Below are positions 44,006 to 52,362 of a stretch of DNA of 64,000 nt, in pieces. The position numbers were made by a program, and so were the translations under genes. The stretch comes from G963668345 sp965206025 (GTDB taxonomy: Bacteria; Acidobacteriota; Terriglobia; Bryobacterales; UBA6623): positions 372,001-436,000 of the forward strand of contig CBDBIU010000004.1 of assembly GCA_965206025.1 (NCBI GenBank), given 5' to 3'. The notes beneath the pieces are model-generated. The model had not been told where the DNA came from. It ran no database searches and worked only from the letters and a program-made list of their open reading frames with translations. Positions within the stretch are counted from its first letter, which is position 1. Each line of letters begins with the position of its first letter.

Positions 44006-44887
44006 CTAGCGCGGGTCCGCGACCGACTCCCTGACCGCGTGTTCCGACCTCGCGACCGACCGGCGTTGGCGCCGAAACGGCCCCCCAATGCGCGTCACAA
44101 TGCCGCTGAGCACGAAGGCGGAGGCCATTGCCAGCAACACCGGCTGCGAGAAGTTCCAGATGAGATAAATCAAAGTCGCGAAGAAAACGACCATGACGAG
44201 CGAAGGTATCTGGAGAAGACCGATGTCCTTGAAGCTCGAGTACCGCCAGGTCGAGATCATCAAAAACGCGAGCAGTCCGATCAGCACCAGCCAGAGAATG
44301 CCCGACGGCCACCAATTCTGGATCGGGTACCCACCGCAAAAGTGCACGACCGCGGCCAGCATCCCCGCGGCCGGAGGAATCGGCAAACCCACGAAGTAGC
44401 GGCGTCCCGGGTGCCCCGGGTTCTTCGGCGTCGGATTCTTCTGCACGTTGAAGCGCGCCAGGCGGGCGGCGCCGCAGGTCAGGTAAAGGAACGTCATCAG
44501 GTACCCGATGGCCGGCAGCCAGTCGGCCAACCAAAGGCCGGCGGCCAGCTCAGGGGAGCGGATCCCCCAAGCGAACGCCAGCGTGGCCGGCGCCACGCCG
44601 AAAGTGATCGCATCGGCCAGCGAATCGATCTCCCGCCCAAAATCGCTGACGGCGTTCGTCATCCGCGCTATGCGGCCATCCATGCCGTCGGTAAACACCG
44701 CCAGACCGATGGCCAAGGCAGCGTGGTTGTAAAGCCGGGCCGCCTCGTCCCCCATGGCGGGCTGCAGCGAGATCGCCTGCACGGTTTTCATCAGGCAGTA
44801 GTAGCCGCAAAACAGCGTGCCGACGGTAAAAACCGTAGGCAGGGCATACGTTCGACGAGGGTTCCTCGTGGTTTGGAATTCGCCCAT
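44006..44887 (-). CDS. pssA: CDP-diacylglycerol-serine O-phosphatidyltransferase
   Basis: 293 aa, multi-pass membrane enzyme. The CDP-alcohol phosphotransferase signature D-G-x2-G-R...G-x3-D-x3-D is visible as DGMDGRIARMTNAVSDFGRE then IDSLAD around residues 65-90. TVFTVGTLFCGYYCLMKTVQ is the first membrane segment. It makes phosphatidylserine at the inner membrane. It starts one base after the stop of the psd gene, so the two steps of phosphatidylethanolamine synthesis are encoded by a coupled pair. The C-terminal tail is Arg-rich. Confidence 0.93.
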   Translation of the reverse strand: MGEFQTTRNPRRTYALPTVFTVGTLFCGYYCLMKTVQAISLQPAMGDEAARLYNHAALAIGLAVFTDGMDGRIARMTNAVSDFGREIDSLADAITFGVAPATLAFAWGIRSPELAAGLWLADWLPAIGYLMTFLYLTCGAARLARFNVQKNPTPKNPGHPGRRYFVGLPIPPAAGMLAAVVHFCGGYPIQNWWPSGILWLVLIGLLAFLMISTWRYSSFKDIGLLQIPSLVMVVFFATLIYLIWNFSQPVLLAMASAFVLSGIVTRIGGPFRRQRRSVARSEHAVRESVADPR

Positions 44888-44888
44888 T

Positions 44889-45494
44889 CTATGAATCTCG
44901 TCGACGAGCTAGAATCGAACTCCCGCCTTTGACGCGCTCCCCCGGTCGCACCAATAAATCCCACTCCGGTCCCAGCAAGATGTCGACGCGCGAGCCGAAC
45001 TTGATCAAGCCGAATCGCTCCCCCTTTTTGACAACGTCGCCCTTCGACTTGTGGCAAACAATGCGGCGAGCCACCAGCCCGGCGATCTGTCTGACGACCA
45101 CTGTCGCGCTTCCTGACTCGATCGTCAAGCTCGTCTGTTCGTTTTCCAAAGACGCGCTTTCCCGATTCGCCAAGCGGAACTTCCCCGGCCGGTACTCGAA
45201 GGCCGTAATGCGGCCACTAACAGGCATGCGATTGACGTGGACGTCAAAGATATTGAGGAACACGCTAACCCGCCGGCCACCGTCTCCGCTCGGCTGCAAC
45301 CCGACCACTTTCCCGTCGGCCGGCGAAACAGCGACGGCGCCACCGGGAATCTCCCTCTCCGGGTCACGGAAAAAGTACAGGCAGAAGGCGGCCATCAGGA
45401 AAAAAGGAAGCCCCCAAGCCGGCGACGAAAATAGACTTGCCAGAAGCCCCGCCGAAGAGAGGCCAACCCCGTAGTGGATCCCGTCACGCACCAT
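44889..45494 (-). CDS. psd: Phosphatidylserine decarboxylase (short form)
   Basis: 201 aa from the ATG at 45494; the frame is open to 45596 but that part includes repeat sequence. An N-terminal membrane region is followed by FFRDPEREIPGGAVAVSPAD (with GKVVG), FLNIFDVHVNRMPVSG, and GLIKFGSRVDILL. The GS in KFGSR is the self-cleavage site that makes the pyruvoyl cofactor in the short (PSD-B-like/archaeal-type) form. It converts phosphatidylserine to phosphatidylethanolamine. The neighbour pssA supplies the substrate. A decayed palindromic element lies just upstream. Confidence 0.92.
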   Translation of the reverse strand: MVRDGIHYGVGLSSAGLLASLFSSPAWGLPFFLMAAFCLYFFRDPEREIPGGAVAVSPADGKVVGLQPSGDGGRRVSVFLNIFDVHVNRMPVSGRITAFEYRPGKFRLANRESASLENEQTSLTIESGSATVVVRQIAGLVARRIVCHKSKGDVVKKGERFGLIKFGSRVDILLGPEWDLLVRPGERVKGGSSILARRRDS

Positions 45495-45529
45495 CGATCG
45501 TCGTGCTCCGCAGGCTATTGTACCAGCAC

Positions 45530-45581
45530 CTAACCCGCTTTTCTCACCGACTGACGAGGCGAAGTGCGTGACAAGAGCGGG
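45530..45581. repeat. Internally deleted palindromic element with CTAA flank
   Basis: CTAA at 45530-45533 is followed by CCCGCTTTTCTCACCGACTG, then GACGAGGCGAAGTGCGTGAC and GAGCGGG ending at 45581. GAGGCGAAGTGCGTGA is also found in the right half of the subtype B copies (reverse strand). Only about 48 bp remain between the ends. The right flank is ATAG, so the duplication is imperfect. Confidence 0.6.
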
Positions 45582-45673
45582 ATAGAAACAAAGCACTTAG
45601 CCTGAAACGAATTGGCCGCCTGTACCGATTTTCCGTTGTCTCGTCAGCGCGCAGTCTAACCCAAACCGATTCG

Positions 45674-46600
45674 TTAGGCCAAAAGGCGCCGCAAATTACC
45701 GCCCAGGATCGCAGCAACCTCATCCGCGGCGAGCGAAAGTTGCTCGAATACCGGGAGCTGCGCTTCGAGAACCGCCGCATTCCACCCGCGTGGGAAGAAG
45801 GACGAGTCCGAGCCGAAAAGCAGGCGGTTCGCGCCGTAGACTGCAAGCGCTTGCGCGAAGACGGCATGGAGGTCGAGCGGGGGAACCTGATACTTCGTCC
45901 AGGAGTTCGAGCTCGACGTGTCGAGATAAATGTTAGCCGCGAGATCCCCCAGCATCAAGACCTCCCGGAAGTAGCCCGCGCCGAAGTGAGGAATCACGAA
46001 GTTCACGTTCGGGAACTCGAGCGCCACTCGGTGCAGGTCGATCGGGTTCGAGTAGCTCATGTCGAATTTCGACGGCAGCCCCAGCTTGTTCCGGACGCCA
46101 ACGGTCAGCACACCCATGTGAACGAAGACGACGACACCGGGGCGCTCGGAAGCAAGCTCGTAGATGGGCTTGAGGCGGTCATCTTGGACGGAAAATCGAT
46201 GCATCGCCGGAAACAGGCAAACGCCGCGCAGTCCGAATTTGTCGAGCGCCGCCTCGGCTCGCTCCACGGCGTCGGGCGCCAACGGGTTGAGCATGAAATA
46301 ACCCGACAGACGGTCGGGAAATGCCCGCACGGCGTCAGCAGCCGATTGCTCGTCTCCCGGGACGCTGGCCATCAAGACAGTCTTTTCGACGCCGTGTCGG
46401 TCAAGCTCTTCCACCCATTGGGTCGCGAGTTGCGTGTTGTCCTCGGGAGGCAGGTCCCAGCCGAGTTGCTCGACGATGGTTTCAACAGGCCGCTCCGACG
46501 GCAGGTTTTTTTTTTGCGCGGCCAAGGCTTTAAAGAAACCGCGAGAGAATAGATGCGCATGGGCGTCGCGGACCGCTATCTCACCCCAACTGGTTTTCAT
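45674..46600 (-). CDS. Amidohydrolase-superfamily (ACMSD-like) hydrolase or decarboxylase
   Basis: 308 aa from the ATG at 46600, nine bases after GGAGG; the open frame continuing to 46984 runs through mobile-element debris. It is a TIM barrel with an N-terminal metal-binding DAHAHLFSRGFF, then VEKTVLMASVPGDEQSAADA, FGLRGVCLFPAM, GVVVFVHMGVLTVG, FVIPHFGAGYFREVLMLG and NRLLFGSDSSFFPRGW. This H-x-H ... H ... D pattern fits amidohydrolase-2 enzymes, which decarboxylate or hydrolyse aromatic or lactone substrates. No pathway neighbours narrow the substrate. Confidence 0.85.
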   Translation of the reverse strand: MKTSWGEIAVRDAHAHLFSRGFFKALAAQKKNLPSERPVETIVEQLGWDLPPEDNTQLATQWVEELDRHGVEKTVLMASVPGDEQSAADAVRAFPDRLSGYFMLNPLAPDAVERAEAALDKFGLRGVCLFPAMHRFSVQDDRLKPIYELASERPGVVVFVHMGVLTVGVRNKLGLPSKFDMSYSNPIDLHRVALEFPNVNFVIPHFGAGYFREVLMLGDLAANIYLDTSSSNSWTKYQVPPLDLHAVFAQALAVYGANRLLFGSDSSFFPRGWNAAVLEAQLPVFEQLSLAADEVAAILGGNLRRLLA

Positions 46601-46670
46601 TTGGATTCTTCCTCCATGTAAAGAGTGAACTCTTATTCTAGGGAAACGCGGCCTTGGACTTGTCGCCATA

Positions 46671-46997
46671 GAGTTGTCCAATGCAAGATGATCCTGAACG
46701 GGGGGAGTGTTTCCAACACAAGATGATCCTGAAACGACGGCAGCCGGGAGAGGGCACACTGCGGGTGAATGCGAATCACCATGCAGCATGCACAACGTCT
46801 CACGCTGGGCGAGATGCGCGAGTTTGTGGCTTCCAGCGGTCGCCTCAGCTTTACCGGCGCCGAGCGCAAGCAAATCTACGGCCTCGTCGAGCGCACCCTG
46901 CGGGCGCACGAGTACCTGCGGCTGTCGAAGAAAGACAAAGGCGTCGTGCGGCGGTGCTTCCGCCATCAACTGTTGGCGATCCAATCGTAACTCGCGT
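46671..46997 (+). mobile_element. IS remnant with transposase N-terminus
   Basis: The left border GAGTTGTCCAATGCAAGATG has two direct copies of CAAGATGATCCTGAA (about 46684 and 46721), probable transposase-binding repeats. The frame from 46769 reads MRITMQHAQRLTLGEMREFV, FTGAERKQIYGLVERTLRAH, EYLRLSKKDKGVVRR, the N-terminal helix-turn-helix part of an integrase-type (rve) transposase, and then stops. The right border GGTGCTTCCGCCATCAACTG ... CGTAACTCGC matches 14114-14157. The catalytic domain is missing. Confidence 0.65.
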
Positions 46998-47060
46998 AGC
47001 TGCTAGGATTTAAGACTCAATTTCGAGTGGCCAATCCCACGGTTGACCGGTCCAGGAGAA

Positions 47061-47345
47061 ATGAAGAGTCTCAGTTGCACAAACAGGGAATGCCCGCTGT
47101 TGGGAAAAGCCACCGCTGCAAGGGTCATTCGCCACGGCTTCTACCGGACGAAAAGGGGAAAGCGTCGTCGATACCGCTGCCGGGAATGCGGCCAGACTTT
47201 CTGCGCCAACACCGGGACGCCTTACCATCGGCTGCAGCATCGCCGCACGACCTTCGACGAGGTCGCCGCCCTCAGCGTCGAAGGTCTGAACAAGTCCGCC
47301 ATCGCACGGGTGCTTCCGTCATCGAGTGTTGCCGAGAAGAGCTTA
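47061..47345 (+). pseudogene. IS1-like transposase N-terminal fragment (zinc ribbon)
   Basis: The frame reads MKSLSCTNRECPLLGKATAA, FYRTKRGKRRRYRCRECGQT, FCANTGTPYHRLQHRRTTFD and EVAALSVEGLNKSAIARVL, the zinc-ribbon plus helix-turn-helix start of IS1-type or related transposases. It breaks off after IARVL where GGTGCTTCCGTCATCGAGTG appears, a sequence also found at the ends of two other truncated genes in this window. The remaining catalytic part is absent. Confidence 0.65.
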
Positions 47346-47581
47346 AGTATCTACCATTGCAATCACTTACAGTCGATTTTTCCGTTAGCAGCTTCAACTA
47401 TTGCGAAAACTAGGGATAAGTGCTTTCGTCAGAAGGTGATGCGGCCGAGTCAGCAACAGTTAATAGCGGAAGCACCCCTTCGCCGACGAGGTCAGCATCC
47501 ATCGCGGCGAAACCCGGCGACCCGGAGCACCGAAGTGAAGATGATAAGATAATTTCGAGCCGTGCCACAAAGGGGGAGAAA

Positions 47582-47929
47582 GTGAGCCTATCAACCAGCA
47601 TTCGTGAAAAGGACGGAGTCACGATCGTCGATCTGAGCGGGCGGATTACGCTCGGAGAAGCCTCCGAGACGCTTCGGGACACGGTCCGCGAAAGTCTCAG
47701 CAAGGGGCAAAAGAAGATTCTGTTGAACCTGGGCGACGTGGGCCATATCGACAGTTCGGGCTTGGGCTGGTTGGTGTCGAGTTACGCTACGGCTTCCAAG
47801 CAAGGAGCAACTGTGAAGCTGGTCAACGTGGGGCAGAACGTCAACGACCTGCTTCTGATCACCAAACTCTACACGGTGTTCGAAGTCTTCGAGAACGAAA
47901 CCGAGGCCGTCCTCAGCTTCTCTGGCTAA
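47582..47929 (+). CDS. STAS-domain anti-sigma factor antagonist
   Basis: 115 aa from a GTG with GGGGGAG upstream. It has the STAS fold: VTIVDLSGRITLGEASETLR, KKILLNLGDVGHIDSSGLGW and ATVKLVNVGQNVNDLLLITK. The Ser in HIDSSGLGWL is the residue that an anti-sigma kinase phosphorylates in the SpoIIAA/RsbV system. A PP2C-type phosphatase gene (48161-49468) converges from the other side and could dephosphorylate it. No RsbW-type kinase or sigma-B is in the window. The region upstream is transposase debris, so its promoter may be recent. Confidence 0.9.
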   Translation: MSLSTSIREKDGVTIVDLSGRITLGEASETLRDTVRESLSKGQKKILLNLGDVGHIDSSGLGWLVSSYATASKQGATVKLVNVGQNVNDLLLITKLYTVFEVFENETEAVLSFSG

Positions 47930-48160
47930 GGGGGCGGCTCGGACCTGCCGGCCCTTTCGGCGAAGGCCTGAGCTACGTTTCTAACACTTCGGGGCGGGCC
48001 CCAGTGTCCGCCCGTTACCTGTTTCCACCGGCGTCGCTCAACCGTGCGAAACGCGATACTTCTCGATGATCTCTTCATTGAGTATCAATGCTCAGCCTGG
48101 GAGTCTCTCGACTGCGTGTGCTGGCGATGACGCTGGAGGCCGGTTCTTCGACTCCCGCAA

Positions 48161-49468
48161 TCACTCGCCCACTTCCACCGCCAAGACCGAGACATCGTCT
48201 TCTAGCTTTGTAGCGTGACTCCATTCGTTCACGCGCCCGAGGATTCTGGAAAGGCTTTCTTTCAGAGATCGGCCCTGGCCCTCCTCGATTGCCTGTATAA
48301 GCCGATCTTTGCCAAAGGCTTCACCTCGCAAGTTGACCGCGTCCGTTAGCCCATCTGAATACAGGTAAAGCCGACCGCGAGGCTTCATCTCTATCAGCTG
48401 CTCCTCATACTGCGCTTCCTCGAACATCCCGATCGGAAAACCGTACTCTGCAACTTCATAGGCCTTCCCCCCAGGAGGCAGGTACACGGGAGCGCAATGG
48501 CCGGCCGACGTATATCGAAATTCCTGTGTTGTCAAATCGAGAACACCATAGACGAGAGTAAAGTACCGGGGATCCGTTTCTTTCATTGGGAACAGGGCAT
48601 TCAGTTGCTTGCAAACCTCGGCGGGAGAGACGATTTCCCGCCTGGAACCGTTACCTTTTTCCTGCGTCAATAGAAAGGTTGGGCCGGGAGAAGGAGACAG
48701 AACCCGATGGATAGCGACAGAAAGCAAGGCCGCCGCAACACCGTGCCCGCTTACATCAAGGATGTAAAAACCAGTCTGACCGTCATCCAGGCGAAAAATG
48801 TTGAGAATATCCCCGGCCAGTTCCTCGCAGGGGCGGACTTCCCAGGCGAACCTCGTACCCTCAACGGGAGTGGAAGGACTCGGAAGGAGAGATCTTTGCA
48901 TCTCGGCCGCAGCCTCAAGATCGGCCTTCATGCGTTCGTTCGCCTGGCGTAGCTTCTCCTCTGCTTCCTTGCGCTTGGAAATATCGCGAACCAGTGCAAT
49001 CATGTAGTTCCCGCCCGACATATCCATAACGGACGCCGACATCTCGCTAGCCAGTTTCTTCCCAAGCTTAGTCAAGCACGTCAGTTCATTGGTCCACCCG
49101 TAACCCCGGTCGGAGACAGATTTGGCAAAGGCTTGGAACTTGGGCATTTCATCTGGATGGATTGCCGATAAAGGCATCGCAAGGAGCTCTTCGGAAGTGA
49201 ACCCCAGCATTTCGCAAGCTCTGCGATTGACCTCGACAATCCTGTCTTGCAGCGGGTCAACGACAAAGATCGCATCGTTCGAATGATTGAAAATCTTTCG
49301 AAAGGACTCTTCGCTCCTACCGAGGACCGCCCCGGCAGCCCCCCACCGTTTCTGTGGAGGCTCGATCTCGGCCAGCCTTGAGCGCATCTCTTGCAACTCA
49401 CGGATGAGCTGTTCTTTTGATTTTTCGGCGTCTTTCATTGGAGTACGAGAGGCCGATTCCATGGCCAT
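48161..49468 (-). CDS. PAS-domain PP2C-type (RsbU/SpoIIE) serine phosphatase
   Basis: 435 aa. An N-terminal coiled coil (KDAEKSKEQLIRELQEMRSR) precedes a PAS domain at about 55-175 (FRKIFNHSNDAIFVVDPLQD, VNRRACEMLGFTSEELLAMP, MSGGNYMIALVRDISKRKEA). The PP2C_SIG catalytic domain then shows EELAGDILNIFRLDDGQTGF, YILDVSGHGVAAALLSVAIH, TLVYGVLDLTTQEFRYTSAG and LYLYSDGLTDAVNLRGEAFG with the metal-binding Asp residues. Its likely target is a phospho-STAS protein, and one is encoded just across the convergent gap. The PAS domain would sense a small signal. Confidence 0.92.
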   Translation of the reverse strand: MAMESASRTPMKDAEKSKEQLIRELQEMRSRLAEIEPPQKRWGAAGAVLGRSEESFRKIFNHSNDAIFVVDPLQDRIVEVNRRACEMLGFTSEELLAMPLSAIHPDEMPKFQAFAKSVSDRGYGWTNELTCLTKLGKKLASEMSASVMDMSGGNYMIALVRDISKRKEAEEKLRQANERMKADLEAAAEMQRSLLPSPSTPVEGTRFAWEVRPCEELAGDILNIFRLDDGQTGFYILDVSGHGVAAALLSVAIHRVLSPSPGPTFLLTQEKGNGSRREIVSPAEVCKQLNALFPMKETDPRYFTLVYGVLDLTTQEFRYTSAGHCAPVYLPPGGKAYEVAEYGFPIGMFEEAQYEEQLIEMKPRGRLYLYSDGLTDAVNLRGEAFGKDRLIQAIEEGQGRSLKESLSRILGRVNEWSHATKLEDDVSVLAVEVGE

Positions 49469-49986
49469 AACTTACCAGCATCTGATCCACGCTCGGAAAG
49501 ACCGCCACCAACCGTGACGATGTCGTACACGCCGTTTTCCATGATGGCTGCCCTCCAAAGCTGCGGTGGTGTTTTCCAACCCTGGTCTGTCAAGACTGCC
49601 GCTTAGGACCGATGTGGCTTCAGATCACAGATCACGTCCGCTCCCGCCTTCGTCGAGTCTATCGAGATTCTGTGGTGCGGCCGATCACGGCCTGCCCTAG
49701 CCTGAAGGAATTGTACCGCTGAACGGCTAACAATAGGGGAAGTCTGCACTGGTGCCGGGAAGCCGGGATTGTCGGAGGCAATCCGAAGTCCCCTATAGGT
49801 GGTCGCGGAGAATTGCCGATAAGGACTTTCGGGCGCCGACGGCGATCGCCATCGTATGTATCTGTCGGTCAACCGCTGACCTGTAGGTAGGGCAAGTTGC
49901 CGGTAGCGTGATTTCGCTTTGACGATCCCCGAGTTGGAGCGTGTTCGTTTGTATCTTCTCTATTTTTCGGACGCTTTAGTAGATGG
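49469..49986. other. Gene-free stretch
   Basis: 518 bases between the phosphatase gene start and the end of the deaminase gene. I see no convincing coding frame, RNA gene, palindromic element or IS end. The promoter of the phosphatase gene presumably lies in its left part. Confidence 0.4.
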
Positions 49987-50496
49987 TCAGTGTTCGTTCG
50001 CCTTGCCGAGGCCGCGCAGATTCCGATACTCGGCAGCTAGGAGGCCCTTTTCGATTTGGGGCGGCGCCACCCAGCGGTCGATACCACGCGCTTTCAAAAT
50101 GGGGTATTCCGACGTAGCACCGCCAACACCCCGACTCTCAACCGAGAAGACAACGCGGGCAATCTGAGCCTCGCGGATCGCGTAGGAGCAGAGGAAACAC
50201 GGTTCGTTTGTTGTGTAAAGTGTCGCCCTCGGCAGCTTCGTTCGGCCGACGGCTCGCAGAGCCGCCACGACGGCAAGAATCTCGGCGTGCGCGAAGGGGT
50301 CGCTACCAGAGGGAGATTGCTCCTCGGCCTGCGACACAATCCGCCCCTGCAGCGTAATCACACAGCCTACCGGCGTGTTGCCGGACTTTGTCGCTGAAGC
50401 GGCGAGGTCAATACAGCGCCGCATCATTCGCCGATCGAAGGCCGGGTCGACTGGCATGGTTTCGGCGCGTCCCTTCAAGGCGGGCGGTCCCATCAT
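49987..50496 (-). CDS. Nucleoside/cytidine-type deaminase (zinc-dependent)
   Basis: 169 aa; the ATG at 50496 has GGGAG at a suitable distance, and an internal ATG at 50457 is an alternative. The zinc site is clear: DPFAHAEILAVVAALR (HAE) at about 67-82, and NEPCFLCSYAIREAQIARVV (PCxxC) around residues 94-115. The N-terminal GNTPVGCVITLQGRIVSQAE fits the CDA fold. Members deaminate guanine, cytidine, dCMP or tRNA adenosine. The short C-terminal block does not resemble TadA closely, so a guanine-deaminase-like activity is as likely. Confidence 0.85.
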   Translation of the reverse strand: MMGPPALKGRAETMPVDPAFDRRMMRRCIDLAASATKSGNTPVGCVITLQGRIVSQAEEQSPSGSDPFAHAEILAVVAALRAVGRTKLPRATLYTTNEPCFLCSYAIREAQIARVVFSVESRGVGGATSEYPILKARGIDRWVAPPQIEKGLLAAEYRNLRGLGKANEH

Positions 50497-50657
50497 TCGC
50501 TCCCTCGTCCGTTAGCCGGTTGCCGCGGCGGCCGCGCGCTTTCTTGATGGCTGCCGCAGCGCAAACCGCCAGCGGAGCTTGAAAAATCCGACTGCGTAGT
50601 CCGTTTCACAAGTTCGGTCATGGATATTTAGAAGCCAGGTGGACGGTCGGGAACTTC

Positions 50658-50728
50658 GGGCACGTCATGCCGTGCCCCTACGTTTCCAGGCACCCAACAG
50701 ATCTGTAGGGGCACAGCATGCTGTGCCC
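50658..50728. repeat. Pair of REP-like hairpins
   Basis: GGGCACGTCATGCCGTGCCC (50658-50677, one mismatch) and GGGCACAGCATGCTGTGCCC (50709-50728, perfect) lie 31 bases apart. The first is followed by CTACG and the second preceded by TGTAG, so the two point at each other. The single copy at 41679-41698 has the same core. They lie in the 585-base gene-free stretch 50497-51081. Confidence 0.6.
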
Positions 50729-50772
50729 GCCTGCACTCGCCCGAAACATGAGTGCATTTGTGAAAGGGACTA

Positions 50773-50957
50773 CTAACCCGCATTTCTCACCAGCTTACGG
50801 TCGAAGCACACGATAGGCCCGCCATTACTTCGTTGCTCTTGCTCACCGTGCTCAACGTACTGTTCAAGTACGCCTCCGCTCGCTGAGCCGCGCGCGCCTT
50901 GTACTGACGGGCCTCTCACGCACTTAGACTCGGCACCTGGTGAGAAAAGCGGGCTAA
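50773..50957. repeat. MITE-like palindromic element, subtype B, with CTAA target duplication
   Basis: The element is 50777-50953 (177 bp) with ends CCCGCATTTCTCACCAGC and CCTGGTGAGAAAAGCGGG, flanked by CTAA at 50773-50776 and 50954-50957. Because CTAA is not palindromic, this is the clearest evidence for a 4-bp target duplication. The interior matches 5589-5780 apart from a 15-base indel. The bases from here to 51081 show nothing else. Confidence 0.85.
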
Positions 50958-51081
50958 GGCAACACGTGAACCAAGGCGTTCACCTCTGGGGTGGGGCCGA
51001 CACAAGGTTTCCGGGGGCAACATGTCGCGACTGTGCATGCTTCATAGGCTTCCGAATCGCAGACTTCACGCGTATTCCTCT

Positions 51082-52362
51082 TTATTCCTCGCGCAACCCC
51101 AGGGCCTTGATCTTAGAGGCCAGAGTAGTGGGCCTGAGTCCGAGCAGCTTCGCGGCACCGGACGGCCCGGAGATCCTCCAATGGGCCGCCTCCAGCGCGG
51201 CCACCAGATTTTCACGCTCCCGTTGCTTGAGTGCGCTGTATTTCAGTATCTCCCTGGCTCGGCTCTTGGGCTTAACCTCTGCTTCGGACACCGGTTGGCT
51301 GCTGCTTGAATCCCCGGGCAAGTCAAACTCCAGGGGGCCGGCCTGCGCTCCAATGACCGCCCTCTCAACGATGTTCTGGAGCTCCCGGACATTGCCCGGC
51401 CAGTTGTAGCGCTGTAAGCTTTCGACGTGCCGTTGCCTGAGCTTCAGCGGCGGTACGGCCACCCGCCGACAGGATTCCCCAAGGAAGTACTCGGCCAGCA
51501 TCGGTATGTCCCCCGCTCTCTCGCGGAGAGGAGCGACGTTGATTGGGAACACACTGAGCCGGTAGTAGAGGTCCTCCCGAAACCGTCCGGCTGCGACCTC
51601 TTGTTCCAGTTTCCGGTTGGTCGCCGCGATGAGTCTTACGTCCACCTTGCGGGTGCGCTCGTCCCCGATTCGCTCGAAGGTCCCTTCTTGCAGCACGCGC
51701 AACAGCTTGCTTTGCAGATCCAAGGGGATCTCGCCAACTTCGTCCAGAAAAAGCGTCCCTCTGTCGGCTAGCTGAAAGCGACCGACGCGGTCGCGAATCG
51801 CCCCGGTGAACGCTCCCTTGACGTGGCCGAAGAACTCGCTTTCGAAGAGCTCCCGCGGCACCGAACCGCAGTTTACTTTGACCATGGGGCGGTCCTTCCT
51901 GCGGCTGTGTTCATGAACCGCCCGCGCGATTAGCTCTTTCCCCGTTCCCGATTCGCCGCAGATCAGGGCGGTCGTATCGGCGGGTCCCACAAGGCCGATC
52001 TGGCCCAAAACCTTCCGCAGTGCTGGGCTGTGGCCGATCATGTCGCCGAAGCCGTGTGCGACTTTGACTTCTTCCCGCAGGTATTCGTTTTCAAGTTCCA
52101 GCCGGCGACGGAGCTGCTCGATTTCCTCGAACGCCCGGGCGTTGGCGATCGCTACCGCCGCGTGGTCCGCGAACAGACGCAGCCAAGCCACCTTTTCCGG
52201 ACCCAGCCGTTCCCGGGTGAACACTCCCAAAACTCCGAGAATCTCCCCTCGAAAACGGAGTGGATGGCCGACAAACGACCGAATGCCCTCTCGATGCAGC
52301 CAGCCATCGCGTCCGATCCATTCGTTGTCACCGGCCGTGTCTAACTCCCATATGTTCCGCAA
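51082..52362 (-). CDS. Sigma-54-dependent activator, N-terminally truncated
   Basis: 426 aa as open, but the N-terminus is incomplete. Residues about 5-80 are the last part of a GAF domain (GWLHREGIRSFVGHPLRFRG). A coiled linker leads to the AAA+ domain: Walker A GESGTGKE, the GAFTGA loop (in FFGHVKGAFTGAIRD) that contacts sigma-54, Walker B LADRGTLFLDEVGEIPLD, and VRLIAATNRKLEQEVAAGRF. A Fis-type helix-turn-helix closes it (GAAKLLGLRPTTLASKIKAL). The first 10 or so codons lie across a junction with a hydrolase gene on the other strand. The ATPase and DNA-binding parts are intact, so the product could be unregulated, if expressed. Confidence 0.85.
   Translation of the reverse strand: MRNIWELDTAGDNEWIGRDGWLHREGIRSFVGHPLRFRGEILGVLGVFTRERLGPEKVAWLRLFADHAAVAIANARAFEEIEQLRRRLELENEYLREEVKVAHGFGDMIGHSPALRKVLGQIGLVGPADTTALICGESGTGKELIARAVHEHSRRKDRPMVKVNCGSVPRELFESEFFGHVKGAFTGAIRDRVGRFQLADRGTLFLDEVGEIPLDLQSKLLRVLQEGTFERIGDERTRKVDVRLIAATNRKLEQEVAAGRFREDLYYRLSVFPINVAPLRERAGDIPMLAEYFLGESCRRVAVPPLKLRQRHVESLQRYNWPGNVRELQNIVERAVIGAQAGPLEFDLPGDSSSSQPVSEAEVKPKSRAREILKYSALKQRERENLVAALEAAHWRISGPSGAAKLLGLRPTTLASKIKALGLREE

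Noticed and set aside
46601..46984. 128-residue N-terminal extension of the amidohydrolase
   Set aside because: It reads through mobile-element borders on the opposite strand, while the ATG at 46600 has a strong ribosome site and the family's expected start.
52040..52351. Start of the hydrolase frame
   Set aside because: The frame is open but lies antisense to the sigma-54 activator and has no hydrolase-like sequence before 52352.
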